This document shows, in pieces, positions 1 to 11,152 of a DNA stretch of 64,000 nt. The first letter of the stretch is position 1; every line of letters begins with the position of its first letter. The notes beneath the pieces are model-generated. The model saw nothing but the letters and a program-made list of their open reading frames with translations. It was not told where the DNA came from and did not search any database. The DNA is from Adineta vaga. Lineage: Eukaryota; Rotifera. The position numbers and the translations under genes are program-made. Where the stretch lies: assembly GCA_021613535.1 (NCBI GenBank), contig CP075496.1:12214001-12278000 (forward strand). Direction: 5' to 3'.

Positions 1-286
1 AAATAACTTCATATAGTTTTACTTTTATTTTCATCATTCGAAATTTGTACACTGATACAAAAGATATACGAAGCATGACGACAAGAAAATGTAGAAATCG
101 ATAGAAGGAAAAGAGAGAGAGAGAGAGGGAGCATCTTAGTATATTATTGTCGTTTTTCTCTTCGCTACACCAGTCGGTGTGGGCTTGCTTTAAATCAAGG
201 TAAACTAAAAAAACTATATATGTTCTCTTTGTTATTTATTGGCATAAATCGAATTTCTGTTTGAACATATTGTGTATTCTTTAGAT
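1..286. other. Upstream region of ABAT
   Basis: No coding sequence seen. It holds an AG-rich microsatellite at about 111-128. A possible 5' untranslated intron starts at a donor-like GTAAAC near position 200 and ends at the acceptor TTCTTTAG at 277-284, two bases before the ABAT start codon. The same acceptor could instead serve trans-splicing. Confidence 0.5.
111..128. repeat. AG dinucleotide microsatellite
   Basis: About nine AG units just upstream of the ABAT gene. Confidence 0.8.
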
Positions 287-2358
287 ATGAAAGCTACACG
301 TCTTTTTTATGCTCGAAATCTTCTTCATACTCGTACGCAATGTCGAGGTTTGTTAACGATGATAATAGAATGAAATTGAACGATTTATTTATTTAGGAAA
401 CAGTATTCTTAGTCAAGAACCATCTGGACCAAAAATGAAAACACAGATTCCTGTAAGAAATTTCTAATATCTTCTTTTGTTTTCAGACAGATAAATTTCT
501 ACTTTCTAGGGTCCAAAATCAAAACAATTCATCAATGACCTTGAGAAAACACAAGTATATTGATTAATTGAACAATCATCTTGAAATAATGTTTATTTGA
601 TTTGTTAATACAGAATGCTTTAAGCACAATTTTTGTGCTTGACGTTGACAAATCAATTGGTAACTATGCGGTTGATATTGATGGTAATGTTATATTGGAT
701 ATTTATGAACAAATTGCTTCTCTTGCGTTGGGTAATTTACACAACTTATTGAATTAATAATTATACCATCATCAATTCTACATCTAGGATACAATCATCC
801 AGCTATTCAAAGAGTATTTCAAGATTCAAAAAATCTTGTATGTCATTTTTTCTGTTATGAATCCATCACACATATTTATTTTGATCTCGATTGATAGAGT
901 CAACTTGTTAATCGACCAGCACTGGGTGTTCATCCAACACCTCAATTTATAAAACAAATTGATCATACACTTCTACCTGTAATTATTGTGACTTTCTTAA
1001 TGAAATTTTCTTTACTATTATCTAATATAGATTGCACCTAAAGGTTTAGAACATGTTCAACCAATGATGTGTGGTTCATGTTCGAATGAAAATGCATTCA
1101 AAGCTATTTTTATGTGGTATGCAAATAAATTGCGTAATGGAAAAGCATTTACGGATGAAGAAATGAAATCATCTATGCTTAATAAACCACCGGGTTCTCC
1201 AAAACTTTCATTGATGTCATTTGAAGGAGCTTTTCATGGACGAACATTTGGTAATAAATGATACATGTATGATTATCTTTAACGTATTGTGTTCTTTTTT
1301 CTTTCAGGAGCACTATCATGTACACATTCGAAACCAATTCATAAACTTGATATTCCAAGTTTTGATTGGCCTATAGCACCATTTCCACGATATAAATATC
1401 CTTTGAAAGAGAACGAACGTGAAAATAACAAAGAAGATGATAGATGTTTAGCACGTGTAAGTCTACTCTCAATCATTTTATGAACAGAATACATATAATT
1501 ATTGTGCGAGTAGATTGAAGAGTTATTTTATCAATATAAATCCAAACAAAGTCCAGTCGCTGGTGTCATTGTTGAACCAATTCAAAGTGAAGGTGGAGAT
1601 TATCATGGTAGCCCAACATTTTTTCAAAAATTACAAAAAATAACTAAACAAGTAATAAATTGACGAAAAATGAATAATTGAAAATACTGAATTGCTTTTC
1701 TAAAGAACGGTGCAGCATTATTATTTGACGAAGTTCAAACAGGTCTTGGAGCAACCGGAAAATTTTGGGCCTATGAACACTTTAATTTACCAGAAGCACC
1801 AGATGTAGTCACATTTTCGAAAAAATTTCAAACTGGTGGTTATTTTTCTAAAGCAGAATTTCAACCAAAACAGGTTTGTTTGGAAAAAAACCAACGATGA
1901 AAATCTATTTCCTAAGTTTAGCCTTATCGCATATTCAATACTTGGATGGGTGAACCATCTAAATTATTAGTGTTAGATGCTGTATTAAAAACAGTGAAAG
2001 CAGAAAATTTAATTGAAAGTACAAGAAAAACTGGTGATATACTTTTAAAAGGTCTTGAAGATATAAGCGCAAAATATTCAAAATTAATTCTCAATGTACG
2101 TGGCCGTGGAACATTTTGTGCATTTGATATGCCCGATGCATCAGTACGTGATAAATTCATTGGTCAAATGCGAAATGCTGGTAAATAAATTCATAGAATT
2201 TAAATTTTTGTTCTATTCATAATTGGTTTATCTTTTTAGGTATACAAATGGGAGGATGTGGTGATGTTTCTGTTCGTTTTCGTCCAGCATTGATATTTGC
2301 AGATCGACATGCTCATATCGTTCTTGACAAAATGAATGAAGTTGCTAAGAAGTTTTAA
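287..2358 (+). CDS. ABAT: 4-aminobutyrate aminotransferase, mitochondrial (GABA transaminase)
   Basis: A PLP enzyme of class III that moves the amino group of GABA to 2-oxoglutarate, giving succinic semialdehyde in the mitochondrial matrix. The gene has about eleven short exons that join in one frame. The first (287-347, [18 protein letters not shown]) is basic and hydroxyl-rich, as expected for a mitochondrial presequence. Family landmarks in order are LGYNHPAI (after 788), [11 protein letters not shown] (1073 on), FEGAFHGRT (near 1230), [13 protein letters not shown] (near 1565), [18 protein letters not shown] (near 1720) and the PLP-lysine segment [10 protein letters not shown] (near 1815). 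The C-terminal small domain runs to KKF-stop. Length is close to the roughly 500 residues usual for animal ABAT. No frame breaks were found, and the identification is firm. The start codon lies two bases after a good splice acceptor. Confidence 0.95.
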
Positions 2359-2428
2359 GTTATTCTAGTATTTTATTTTATTTTTATATATCATAAGAAA
2401 AAAAAAGACAATGAAGTTTTCGATAGAA

Positions 2429-3025
2429 TCATTTAAGTGAAGATTTTAATGGTATTTGATTTGCTAATACTGCTGATGATGTTGGATTTCGATACATTGC
2501 GGATAAACGTCGTTCAGCTTCATATTTTTGTCGTTGAGCATCTTGTTCTTGTTGTTGTGCTAGTCTTAATTGATGTTGTAAAGCTAATTGTTGAAGATTA
2601 ACCGGTATATTTCCATTTGATAAAAGGAATCCTTCACTTGAAACATCTTCACCACAACAACTAAATGGACCTGTCGAATTTGTACGAAAACCATGAATAA
2701 TATACGCAAGAACAAGTGCAGCAAAAACTAAAGATAAAAGACCGAGTGCAATAGAACACTAGAACAATAAGTTTCATAAGTAACATGTTTTTGTTCGTCT
2801 TCAAAAGTTTTTACATACGGTACGCCAAAATTTGAGTGCATATATCCATTGTTTATAATTTTCTTCGGGTATACGTACCCAATCGATAAATGAATCATTT
2901 TTTTCAAAATGTATTAAACCAAATGGTCCCTGTTGATTTAAATATGTTTCATCATGAATAGCTGCAAATGTACATGAATTGATTATTGAGAAGGAGAAGA
3001 ATATAAAATGATGTTGTATAAACAT
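2429..3025 (-). CDS. Small single-pass membrane protein, tandem paralog A
   Basis: Two exons (2819-3025 and 2429-2758, complement) joined by a phase-0 intron of 60 bases give about 178 residues. Residues 1-22 are hydrophobic and look like a signal peptide. A short ectodomain follows, ending in a tryptophan-rich stretch (IDWVRIPEENYKQWIYALKF). Then comes a transmembrane segment at about 70-90 (CSIALGLLSLVFAALVLAYI), the juxtamembrane motif HGFRTNSTGPFSCC, and a Gln-rich cytoplasmic tail. I do not recognise the family. The next gene (3206-3770) has the same exon structure, the same order of motifs and the shared FRT..TGPFS motif after the membrane segment, so the two are tandem duplicates. The start is the first ATG before the signal-like segment. 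Confidence 0.75.
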
Positions 3026-3205
3026 AGAATAATTAACAAATTACTTTCTTTTGATGTTAGTCAGATGATAGAAGTTTGTTTTTCGTTAGAACGAAGACTA
3101 ATAGATATATATACGAGGAAAAGCGGGAAGTTTTCTTTTTTTCCTTTCGATTTATTCAATTAATATGAAATCAATAAAATGTCTATTTTTGTTTTGGTGT
3201 TGAAA

Positions 3206-3770
3206 TTATAATTGACCGGTAGATTGAAAAGATGCTATTTGTCGCGGATCTATCAATGGATTGTACATGGGAAGATTGCTTGTTTGTGAATAATCAAAAA
3301 TTTCCGATGAGATCATTTTATCATCCGATATATTTTCATTGAGATTCTTTCGACAAAGAGAAAATGGACCGGTTGATGTTCGAAAATTATGAATAAGATA
3401 AGCAGTGAGAATACCCAAGAAAACTAAGCATAATATAATTAATGCAATTGACCACTATAGATAGAGAAGATTACTTGAAATTCAAATCAAAATCTTCTAT
3501 TCTTACTCTTCGCCACATTTTTTGATCATTGATCCATTGTTTCATATATTCATAAGGTATTTCAATATATCTTTCATCATTCTCATCGATGTGTAAAACA
3601 AAATTTGAAGTATCTAAAGATTCACCACCAATAGCACGTGTCTGTTCTAATACATCTTCGTTAATATTCTGTTTTGTACAGAGAATTATTTGAAATATAG
3701 ATAATAGACAGATTATTTTAAAACTAAATTTCAATTGATCATAAAGAAAGATTGAGAGAGATAAGAACAT
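3206..3770 (-). CDS. Small single-pass membrane protein, tandem paralog B
   Basis: Two exons (3507-3770 and 3206-3454, complement) joined at the same phase-0 position as in the neighbouring paralog encode about 170 residues. An N-terminal hydrophobic stretch (about residues 1-31) is followed by an ectodomain with the motif IEIPYEYMKQWINDQKMWRR, which lines up with RIPEENYKQWIYALKFWRT of paralog A. The transmembrane segment WSIALIILCLVFLGILTAYL is followed by HNFRTSTGPFSLC, again matching paralog A. The tails differ in sequence, and this one is shorter and not Gln-rich. Function unknown. The pair is about 180 bases apart and in the same orientation, consistent with a local duplication that has since diverged well beyond the motifs. 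Confidence 0.75.
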
Positions 3771-4693
3771 GGAATAAGCAGTGATTGCGAAGAATCTAGA
3801 GGAAGAACGTAGAATAAGGAGAATATTAGTTGATTTAACTAATTGAATAATTAAAAGCGGGAAATCAACAGGAGAATTCTTCTTGATAACAAACGACGCG
3901 TGATAAAACTGATTTTATGTCAACTAACGTGCATACAAAATTATTCGATACAAATCAATTGAAAACAAAGTAATTCGATATGAAATGACTGTATCCTATA
4001 GATCAAAATCGTCCATACCTTTGCTATTTCGCTCGATCATTGCTTACAATTTTACTAAGACATGTTATCGTACAAAGCGTGGACTAAATTTACTAGATTA
4101 ATATGTATGTCACAGTTCTATCCATTTGAAACTGGTACTTCGTACATCCATGATCGTATGTATTATTACTTGATAAGAAGGACATCTGTCGAACGAATCT
4201 ATGCATACCTCACAAAAGAAACTAATGATAATAATCGGCAGGTTTTTCTTTACAAATATTTATATACCTTCATGGTATTAAATGGATAGTTAGTTCTGTA
4301 TATTTCATGATAGGTACAACAATCAAAATAAGTTTTCTAAATGAAGATCAGTGAAACCTATATCTTTCTTTTTTTTCAGTTCGATTTTCTAATCAACTAC
4401 TCGTTAATATCACTAAATGAATTCATTTTCTTCAAAATTTCAATTCTTCAAAGTTATTATTCATAGTCTAAGTTACATATTTTACTAGAAGATACATTTG
4501 TTGTAAGAAATCATGCAGGTGACTTTCATTCCATTGTGATTATAGTGTATTCCGAATTCTTTCTTCGTGAAAATTCAAAATACTAATGCTTTTACTCATT
4601 CAAAGAAAGTTTTATAGTTGATTGTTATAAATTCATGAATAATGAAGAATAGAGCTACTTTTTTCTTCTAGATATTCATTTTGGTAGATAGAA
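3771..4693. other. Intergenic, paralog B to ZNF207
   Basis: Divergent promoters of the two flanking genes must lie here. No open reading frame with family resemblance was seen. A strong splice-acceptor-like tract TTTTTTCTTCTAG ends at 4671, 22 bases before the ZNF207 start codon. Confidence 0.4.
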
Positions 4694-5778
4694 ATGGGTC
4701 GAAAAAAGAAGAAACAAATGAAACCATGGTGTTGGTATTGTAATCGTGAATTTGATGATGAAAAAATTCTTTTGGAACATCAAAAAGCTAGACATTTCAA
4801 ATGCCTTATATGTCGTAAAAAATTGTTTACAGGACCTGGTTTACAAATTCATTCACAACAAGTATAATTAAACATATCTCGTCTTACATCGTTCGTTTTT
4901 CATTAGATATATGTAAATTTAGGTACATAATGAACGTATTGACAAAGTACCAAATGCAATAAAAGGTCGAGAAAGTATTGAAATTGAAATTCATGGTATG
5001 GAAGGTATACCAGAAGCAGATCTTCGCACACATGAAAGACGATTGAATGGAAAAGATGACGATGAACCGGATAGTACTGATGTTACTGCAATACATTCAC
5101 TCACTAACATGCCATCGATACCACATGCGGGTATGATGCCGATACCTTTTACTGGAATGCCATTTGGTATGCCACCACTATCATTATCAATGATGCCTTT
5201 ACCAATGATGACGCAATTACGACCACCAATGCCGATGATGTCAGCAATTAGTGGAAATCAAATTGCATCAACTGGACCAACATCTGTCAAACCACTTTTT
5301 CCAAGTGGAACTACTGATGTACGTTTTGTTATAACGAGATAAGAATTTATTATCTTTACGCATTCATTCATATTTAGCCAAACAATTGTGACAGATCTTC
5401 ATCAGCAAATACTTCTGACTCACTGTCTGATAATAGAATAAAGATAGAACCTGTTCCAAGTACATCTAAATTGATTCATCCTGACGATGATATTTCTTTA
5501 GTAAGTTCCAAATTTTTCATGCTAAACAATAAACAAAACATTTTTTCATATCGTTTAGGAAGAATTTCGTGCTTCCTTGCCGAAATATAAACAAATGATG
5601 ATGATGTTATCAATGCCATGTGGTTTTCCCATGAACAATTTCATACCACGTATAGTTCTGATTCTTAAATGTTTCTTTCTCTAATGTAATATAAATGAAT
5701 TCTTATTTAGCTGGTATACCATTTATGGTACCACCATCGAGTTTTTCTTCAACGACGATTAATGGTTTACACTTCTAA
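4694..5778 (+). CDS. ZNF207: BUB3-interacting zinc finger protein ZNF207/BuGZ
   Basis: A spindle-assembly factor that binds and stabilises BUB3 and promotes chromosome alignment; it also binds microtubules. Five exons (4694-4861, 4923-5318, 5378-5500, 5559-5649, 5711-5778) join without a frame break. The near-invariant N-terminus [20 protein letters not shown] is followed by two C2H2 fingers (CWYC...H....H and CLIC...H....H). Next come the conserved [12 protein letters not shown] segment and a Met/Pro-rich low-complexity middle region. The GLEBS motif that binds BUB3 is encoded around 5455-5590 ([15 protein letters not shown], then LPKYK). The C-terminus is shorter than in vertebrates, ending soon after the GLEBS motif. 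Identification is firm. Confidence 0.93.
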
Positions 5779-6358
5779 TTATTCGAACAATGTACGTCAA
5801 TATTTCATCTATTCTAGCTTTCTTGTTTCCTCTCTGAATGAAGTCGAGACTTCTTTAAATCTTTTGTTCGTACATATTGCAATTCATTTTCTCCTCTTTC
5901 ATTGTTGATATTTCTGTTTTCACTCGATATACTTGTTTTTTTCGTGTCTGTTTCAACGTTGATAAAATTACAAACGAGATAACTTATTGATTTTGGAATT
6001 TATAATATAAAATTAATGAGTTGTTTATTCGGACTTTTCTAGGCTGTCTATATGTGAACAATGTAATTGTTCGATGGTAGACATAAGTCCAATATCAGGT
6101 CGGTCTTTTATATGACATCATAAATTTTGATTTAGTTCTCATAAGAACCATCTATTGTTGAAGCTGTTGGACTGTTCAATTATTCGCCAAAAGAGATGTT
6201 TTCTCTGGGTGACAACTATTCATTTATAAACGGTGATCATTCTTTGTTTTTTGTTTGTTCTATTGTAAATAATTTTGAAGAAAAAGAACTCATTTCAAAA
6301 AATAGGAATTATATTTCTTCTAAAATGCTGTAGATTTTACTAAGTAAAAACATATAGA
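5779..6358. other. Intergenic, ZNF207 to dehydrogenase
   Basis: AT-rich sequence with the 3' untranslated region of ZNF207 and the promoter of the next gene. No gene or clear repeat seen. Confidence 0.4.
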
Positions 6359-7429
6359 ATGAGTGTTGTGAAATTAGCATCACCATCATCAACACGTATC
6401 GGTTTTATCGGTATTGGTGTCATGGGTACGTCTATGGCTGGACATCTGATTAAAGCAGGTTATAAATTAAATATATTTACACGTACTGCATCAAAAGCGG
6501 ATTCACTCGTATCACTTGGCGCTTCATTATTGAAAACTCCACGTGAAGTTGCACAACAATCTGATGTTGTTATTTCTATTGTTGGTTATCCAAAAGATGT
6601 TGAAGAAGTGTTGCTTGATGAAAAAACAGGTGTTCTTCCTGGTTTTGAACCAGGTAAAATATCAATTGATATGACAACATCAAAACCATCATTGGCAACA
6701 CGAATTTATGAAGAATTTAAAAAACGTGGTGCATATGCATTGGATGCTCCAGTTTCAGGTACGTTCGGTTATAAATGTAAACAATGTTTCATATCGTTTA
6801 AAATTGATCGATTCACTATTGGAGAAAGTGTACACATTTTTATTTCTAATAGATGATTTTTTGATTTCATGGGAGTTTTCATTTGTATAGGTGGTGATAT
6901 TGGTGCACGAAATGCAACTCTTTCTATCATGGTTGGTGGTGATCAAGATGTCTTCGATGCTTGTTTACCTATTTTCAATGTAATGGGTAAAAATGTTCGA
7001 TTAATGGGTAAAGCAGGTTTTGGTCAACATACAAAGATGGCTAATCAAATAGCAATATCATCCGGTATGATTGCAATGTGTGAATCATTACTCTATGCTC
7101 AACGTGTTGGTCTTGATTGTGAAAGTGTTATTCAAGTCTTAAGTTCCGGTGCTGCACAAACATTTTCAATGACAAATTATGGTCCACGTATACTTAAACG
7201 TACATTTGATCCTGGTTTTTATGTTGAACATTTCATCAAAGATCTAGGTATTGCATTAGAAGAAGCAACTCGAATGGGTCTTATTTTACCAGGTTTAATA
7301 CAAACCAAAATGCTCTATGATATTCTAGCTGCTGATAGTAAAGAAAAACTTGGTACACATGCTTTAATGTTAGCATTAGAAAAACTCAATGGTCTTAATA
7401 AGACAAATAATGAAGAGAAAAAATCATAA
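6359..7429 (+). CDS. NAD(P)-dependent beta-hydroxyacid dehydrogenase, bacterial YkwC/GlxR type
   Basis: A member of the 3-hydroxyisobutyrate dehydrogenase / tartronate semialdehyde reductase family, which reduces or oxidises short beta-hydroxyacids with NAD(P). Two exons (6359-6758, 6891-7429) are joined by one 132-base phase-1 intron, giving about 312 residues. The Rossmann motif IGFIGIGVMGTSMAGHLI (residues 12-29) is followed by VGYPKDVEEV, IDMTTSKPSLA and the substrate-binding DAPVSGGDIGA. The catalytic-lysine segment is GFGQHTKMANQIA. GFYVEHFIKDLGIALEEA and MGLILPGL follow. These segments recall Firmicutes YkwC proteins more closely than animal HIBADH or GLYR1, so transfer from bacteria is possible. 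No targeting peptide is obvious, so a cytosolic enzyme is likely. The substrate cannot be told from sequence. An AATAAA lies near 7519. Confidence 0.88.
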
Positions 7430-8358
7430 TTTGATATCATTTTATTTCCGATGATTGTTTGTAAGCTTGCGCGATGTATGCAATTAAAAAAATATCATGT
7501 GATTTTTGATTACAGTGAATAAAATATAAACGCAAAGATCGTTATCAAATTTATGTTGGAAATAAAAAAGCTTTCCAACAAAAATATTTATTGAGTTTTT
7601 AATACTATTTATATGTCTATCTGTCCTCACAAGGTCGTAGCCGTACAAAGTAAATATTTAAAAAATGAGAGCGAAAAAGGTGATATAATATCAGTAGCGA
7701 TGAACCACCACGAGGGAATTGATGGTAATTTCCACACCCAGAAATATTTTGCGCTAGAAATTTTTGAAATCGAAAATGATTTCTTGAGAAGCAAAAAACA
7801 GAGTTTTTCCGATAGATTTGATTATGTCTTCGAACATGGTTTGCCTTGCTGAGTTCTTACAATTCTCTTGTTTTTTCGATAATAACATATTGGATGAAGA
7901 CCTCATTAATGAATATTTAAGAATGAATGTTCTTCAATCAATGTTTTTCATACTTCGTGGAGTTTTATTATTGAATTTATGATTTGATACAAATAAAAAA
8001 TAATATATCATCAAGCCTCATTTTTTAATAACTATGACTGTTAGAAATAAACATCTAAATATATGACCTCTCAACTGTTATCTCTATCAATTCAAAATTG
8101 AATAGTAAAACCAAGATAACTCTATTTAATGTTTAATAACAAATAACAATGTTCCCATCAATGCTATTTAGATTTTGTTCTAATTCTATTGATGAATCAT
8201 CTTTGCTACTTTGATTTCTCTATATGCAATCGTTCTTCTTAAGGAAGTTAGTTTGTATGTTTTTTCGTTCTATAACTATTCTCTCGTCCATTTCTTTTCT
8301 AATAGCTGACTACTATAGTGTTCGTACACGAATCATTCAAAGCTGGTAGGAAAAAAAA
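7430..8358. other. Intergenic, dehydrogenase to coiled-coil gene
   Basis: Contains a 79-codon open frame at 7613-7852 with no recognisable family and no intron signals that extend it. It is not called as a gene. Nothing else was seen apart from AT-rich sequence and a polyadenylation-like AATAAA near 7519. Confidence 0.35.
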
Positions 8359-8656
8359 ATGGATGAATCAATGGAAACAAGTATGATGAACGAATTATTG
8401 GAAAAACTAAACGCTACACAAAATAATGTAAGTTGAGAATTTTTACTTTTGTTGTACTGTTTTCTTAACTTAGGAAATTCGATTGGATAAATTGGAACTT
8501 GAAGTAAACAACAAATTTTTAAAAGCTCAAGATGATTTAGAAAAAGCTGAAAAATATTTCAAACAATCACCAGTAACAAAGGAAACAAATGTTAATCAAG
8601 TTAATTTAGAACTGTTAGAGGATCATACAAAGTTTCACAAAAATGTGTCAGTTTAG
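8359..8656 (+). CDS. Short coiled-coil protein of unknown function
   Basis: Two exons (8359-8427 and 8474-8656) with a 46-base GT-AG intron encode 83 residues. The protein is rich in Glu, Lys, Leu and Asn, and its middle (LDKLELEVNNKFLKAQDDLE) has heptad-like spacing of Leu/Ile/Val, suggesting a single helix or coiled coil. It has no signal peptide, membrane segment or cysteine. The clean intron with preserved frame and the stop just after a conserved-looking helix argue for a real small gene rather than chance. I do not recognise it; small subunits of kinetochore, BLOC-1 or BORC-type complexes have this general shape, but nothing in the sequence chooses among them. Confidence 0.55.
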
Positions 8657-9483
8657 TATTAAAGGCCGTTCGAACATTCGAATATTAATGAATCTTTTGT
8701 CAAAACATTACCACTCGATGCTGCTGTTTGAGGGTGTTGATGGAGTAATTGATTAGTTGAATTCAAGTTTCGAGTATTACACTACTGATACTTATTTATA
8801 ACAATATCGCGTGAGAGGATAAAAAAATCTAAAGTCGACAGAACTTATTAAGGACTATAATGTATGATTGAAACTTTTCAGAAAAAAGAGCATGAAAATG
8901 TCTAAGGAACAGTTTTCATATTTCTTTCTATGCATTAAGCCCCAGAATCTAACATGAGAAAAAAGACAGAAGTTCGTGAATACCAACATAAAGTAAAACA
9001 TTGTATTTTTTCAAAGAATTCCACACACACAATTCAGAGTTTGTTAGTTTTATTGCGAAAGTATACGAATCATTCATTAGATGTGAACAGATGATTTTCA
9101 GTAGCGGGTCATACTTGACACACTTTTTCTCTAATCGCGCAATCAGACTGAAAAGAAAACAAATCAGTGAATGAATGAATGATTTCAGCTTCGATGAATC
9201 AGATTTATACTAATAAATCAAAATATTTACTTTTTTTGAAGTGTCCGTTTTCTCGTTTCAAATTATAATTTGATATGATGAAAAAACCATTTAATGCAAC
9301 GTAATACTGATAACTGGAAAGTTCTTTTGATGTTATCAGATTGCATTACAATTTAAAAGGTTATATCGAGGTCACTTGATATTTCATTCATATTGCAAAA
9401 TCTGCTAATATTGAGATATAAATACATATTATTTTCATCATTTGTAGCTAATCTATATATTGATATTGCGTAATTTTTATTTC
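8657..9483. other. Intergenic, coiled-coil gene to TRAF-like gene
   Basis: No coding potential was seen. I looked for an upstream RING exon of the TRAF-like gene on the + strand and found no Cys/His-rich open segment with splice sites. Confidence 0.4.
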
Positions 9484-10648
9484 ATGAATGAAATTTCGGA
9501 TAAAAGCGATCGTGCAATTATTAATTCAGATGGCTCAATCGGGATAACATGTCCATTGACTCATCATGGTTGTCAACATGATCAGAAAGTATTATGAACT
9601 CGTATTGTAGAATTATTTATCTTTTTCTTAATTCTATATATAGCTAGTAACATCTAAAGAACATTATGATTCGGAACAATATCAGAAAAGTCTAGCTACA
9701 TTAGCAGAAAACATATCAGAAAATGAGACAAATCATTCGGATAGAAATAGTATCAGTGAAGAAGTTGCAAATTACCTCGATAAATCTCAAGAACAACTAT
9801 TGACCATATTAGAAACTACAAATGAACTGAATGAAGAACTTCAACAGATAAACTCAAATATAGTTCGATTGAACAATCAACAATCCAACTTAGAGGAAGA
9901 TCTAAATGATATAACAACAGGCAGTTCGATGCAAAAACTTCATATCGATGGAATATTTCTCAATGAAAATGTCTTGAAACAAGATATCAATGCGATACAA
10001 CACCAAGTTCAATATGAAAATTGTCAAACTAAACGTCAAGTCTTAGATGGAACAAATATATGGAAAATATCTAATGTTTGTGAAAAGATTTCTGATGCTG
10101 AATCTGAGCGTCAATCGAGCATCTATTCACCAGCTTTTTATACATCGGAAACGGGATATAAACTATGTATGCGACTTTATTTGAACGGTGATGGAACAGC
10201 ACGAGGAACTCATATGTCTCTTTTTCTTGTAATTCTTCGTGGACGCTATGACGCTTTGTTAAAATGGCCTTTTTCTTATCGAGTATCTTTTTGTCTCTAT
10301 GATCAACGAACCATGATTGAATTTGATAAAACCCAACAGCCCAAACATGCCATAGAATCTTTTCGACCGGATACGAAAAGTATTAGTTTTCAACGACCAA
10401 TTTCAGAAATGAACATTGCTTCGGGAATTCCGAAATTTTTCCCTTTAATTGATATCAATCAGCCCGCAGAAAGAAATCGCTATGTAATCAATGATACGAT
10501 GTTTATTAAAGTTTTAATAGATTTCGTTGGAATACCCAAAACAATGCTTTCTTTCATTTTTAGCCTTAATATTGCTTTACCTGTTTCGGTACAACAGAAA
10601 TTGATCAATGATGAGTTACAACACTATGAAAAACCAAATACAACTTGA
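9484..10648 (+). CDS. TRAF-like protein with MATH/TRAF-C domain, no RING finger
   Basis: Two exons (9484-9588, 9644-10648) encode 369 residues. The N-terminus has one short Cys/His segment, CPLTHHGCQHDQK, resembling the start of a TRAF zinc finger, but no RING. A coiled coil (about residues 85-165, QLLTILETTNELNEELQQ and following) would trimerise the protein. The TRAF-C/MATH domain (about 170-330) is well kept: WKISNVCEK, SIYSPAFYTSETGYKLCMRL, YLNGDGTARGTHMSLF, LLKWPFSYRV, IESFRPD, ISFQRPISEMNIASG and FFPL. TRAF proteins link TNF-receptor/Toll-type receptors to NF-kB and JNK signalling through this domain. Without a RING it should not be an E3 ligase and may act as an adaptor or inhibitor. 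An undetected upstream exon cannot be excluded. Confidence 0.88.
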
Positions 10649-10976
10649 AAATAAATTTCTGTATTCATATGAAAAGCAAAATAATCAAGATGCATTTTGT
10701 TTCATTATTTCACCAAGATATTCTTTTATTGTATTTATTTAACATAATGGATCAATAAAAAATAGTCTCAAAATATAGTATATGAAAACTTTCTAAAAGA
10801 CTCGAAAGCAATTAAAACGAAGGATCAGTTATAATCCTCGAAAAATAGTGATTATTGATACTGTCGTTCTTTCCTATATCATACTACTAAATGAATACTT
10901 TGCGAACAGCAATACTCCAGTTTACCGAAAGCAGAATAATTCAGTTTCTAAAATTAACAAATAGTCGCTGAAAGAC
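10649..10976. other. Intergenic, TRAF-like gene to TTAA element
   Basis: The 3' flank of the TRAF-like gene, AT-rich, with AATAAA-type signals near 10648-10760. No gene seen. Confidence 0.35.
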
Positions 10977-11025
10977 TTAAGGCCCCCCCACTCCAAAACG
11001 TTTCTTGGGTTAGGCACATTCAAAT

Positions 11026-11088
11026 GGGCTGAAATTTTTAGAATATGTTGGGGCTATGGTGGAGAAGCTATGATAAAAATTTCAGCCC
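11026..11088. repeat. Subterminal 15-base perfect inverted repeat in the TTAA element
   Basis: GGGCTGAAATTTTTA at 11026-11040 is exactly complementary to TAAAAATTTCAGCCC at 11074-11088, with a 33-base loop. It sits 45 bases inside the left terminus. Such subterminal hairpins are common in MITE-like elements and may be transposase binding or structural sites. Confidence 0.75.
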
Positions 11089-11152
11089 TGTATCATGATG
11101 TGGAAGGGAGATATTCACTAAACAAGGGTGAAAATAGCTCATCTGAGAACCT

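Noticed and set aside
4062-4289. A 75-codon open frame between paralog B and ZNF207
   Set aside because: No domain, no intron structure, composition typical of random AT-rich sequence.
7613-7852. A 79-codon open frame with a VVAVQSKYLKNES...FALEIFEIEND pattern faintly like a beta-trefoil or fascin repeat
   Set aside because: Too short and too weak, no splice-supported extension, no start context; may be chance or a gene relic.
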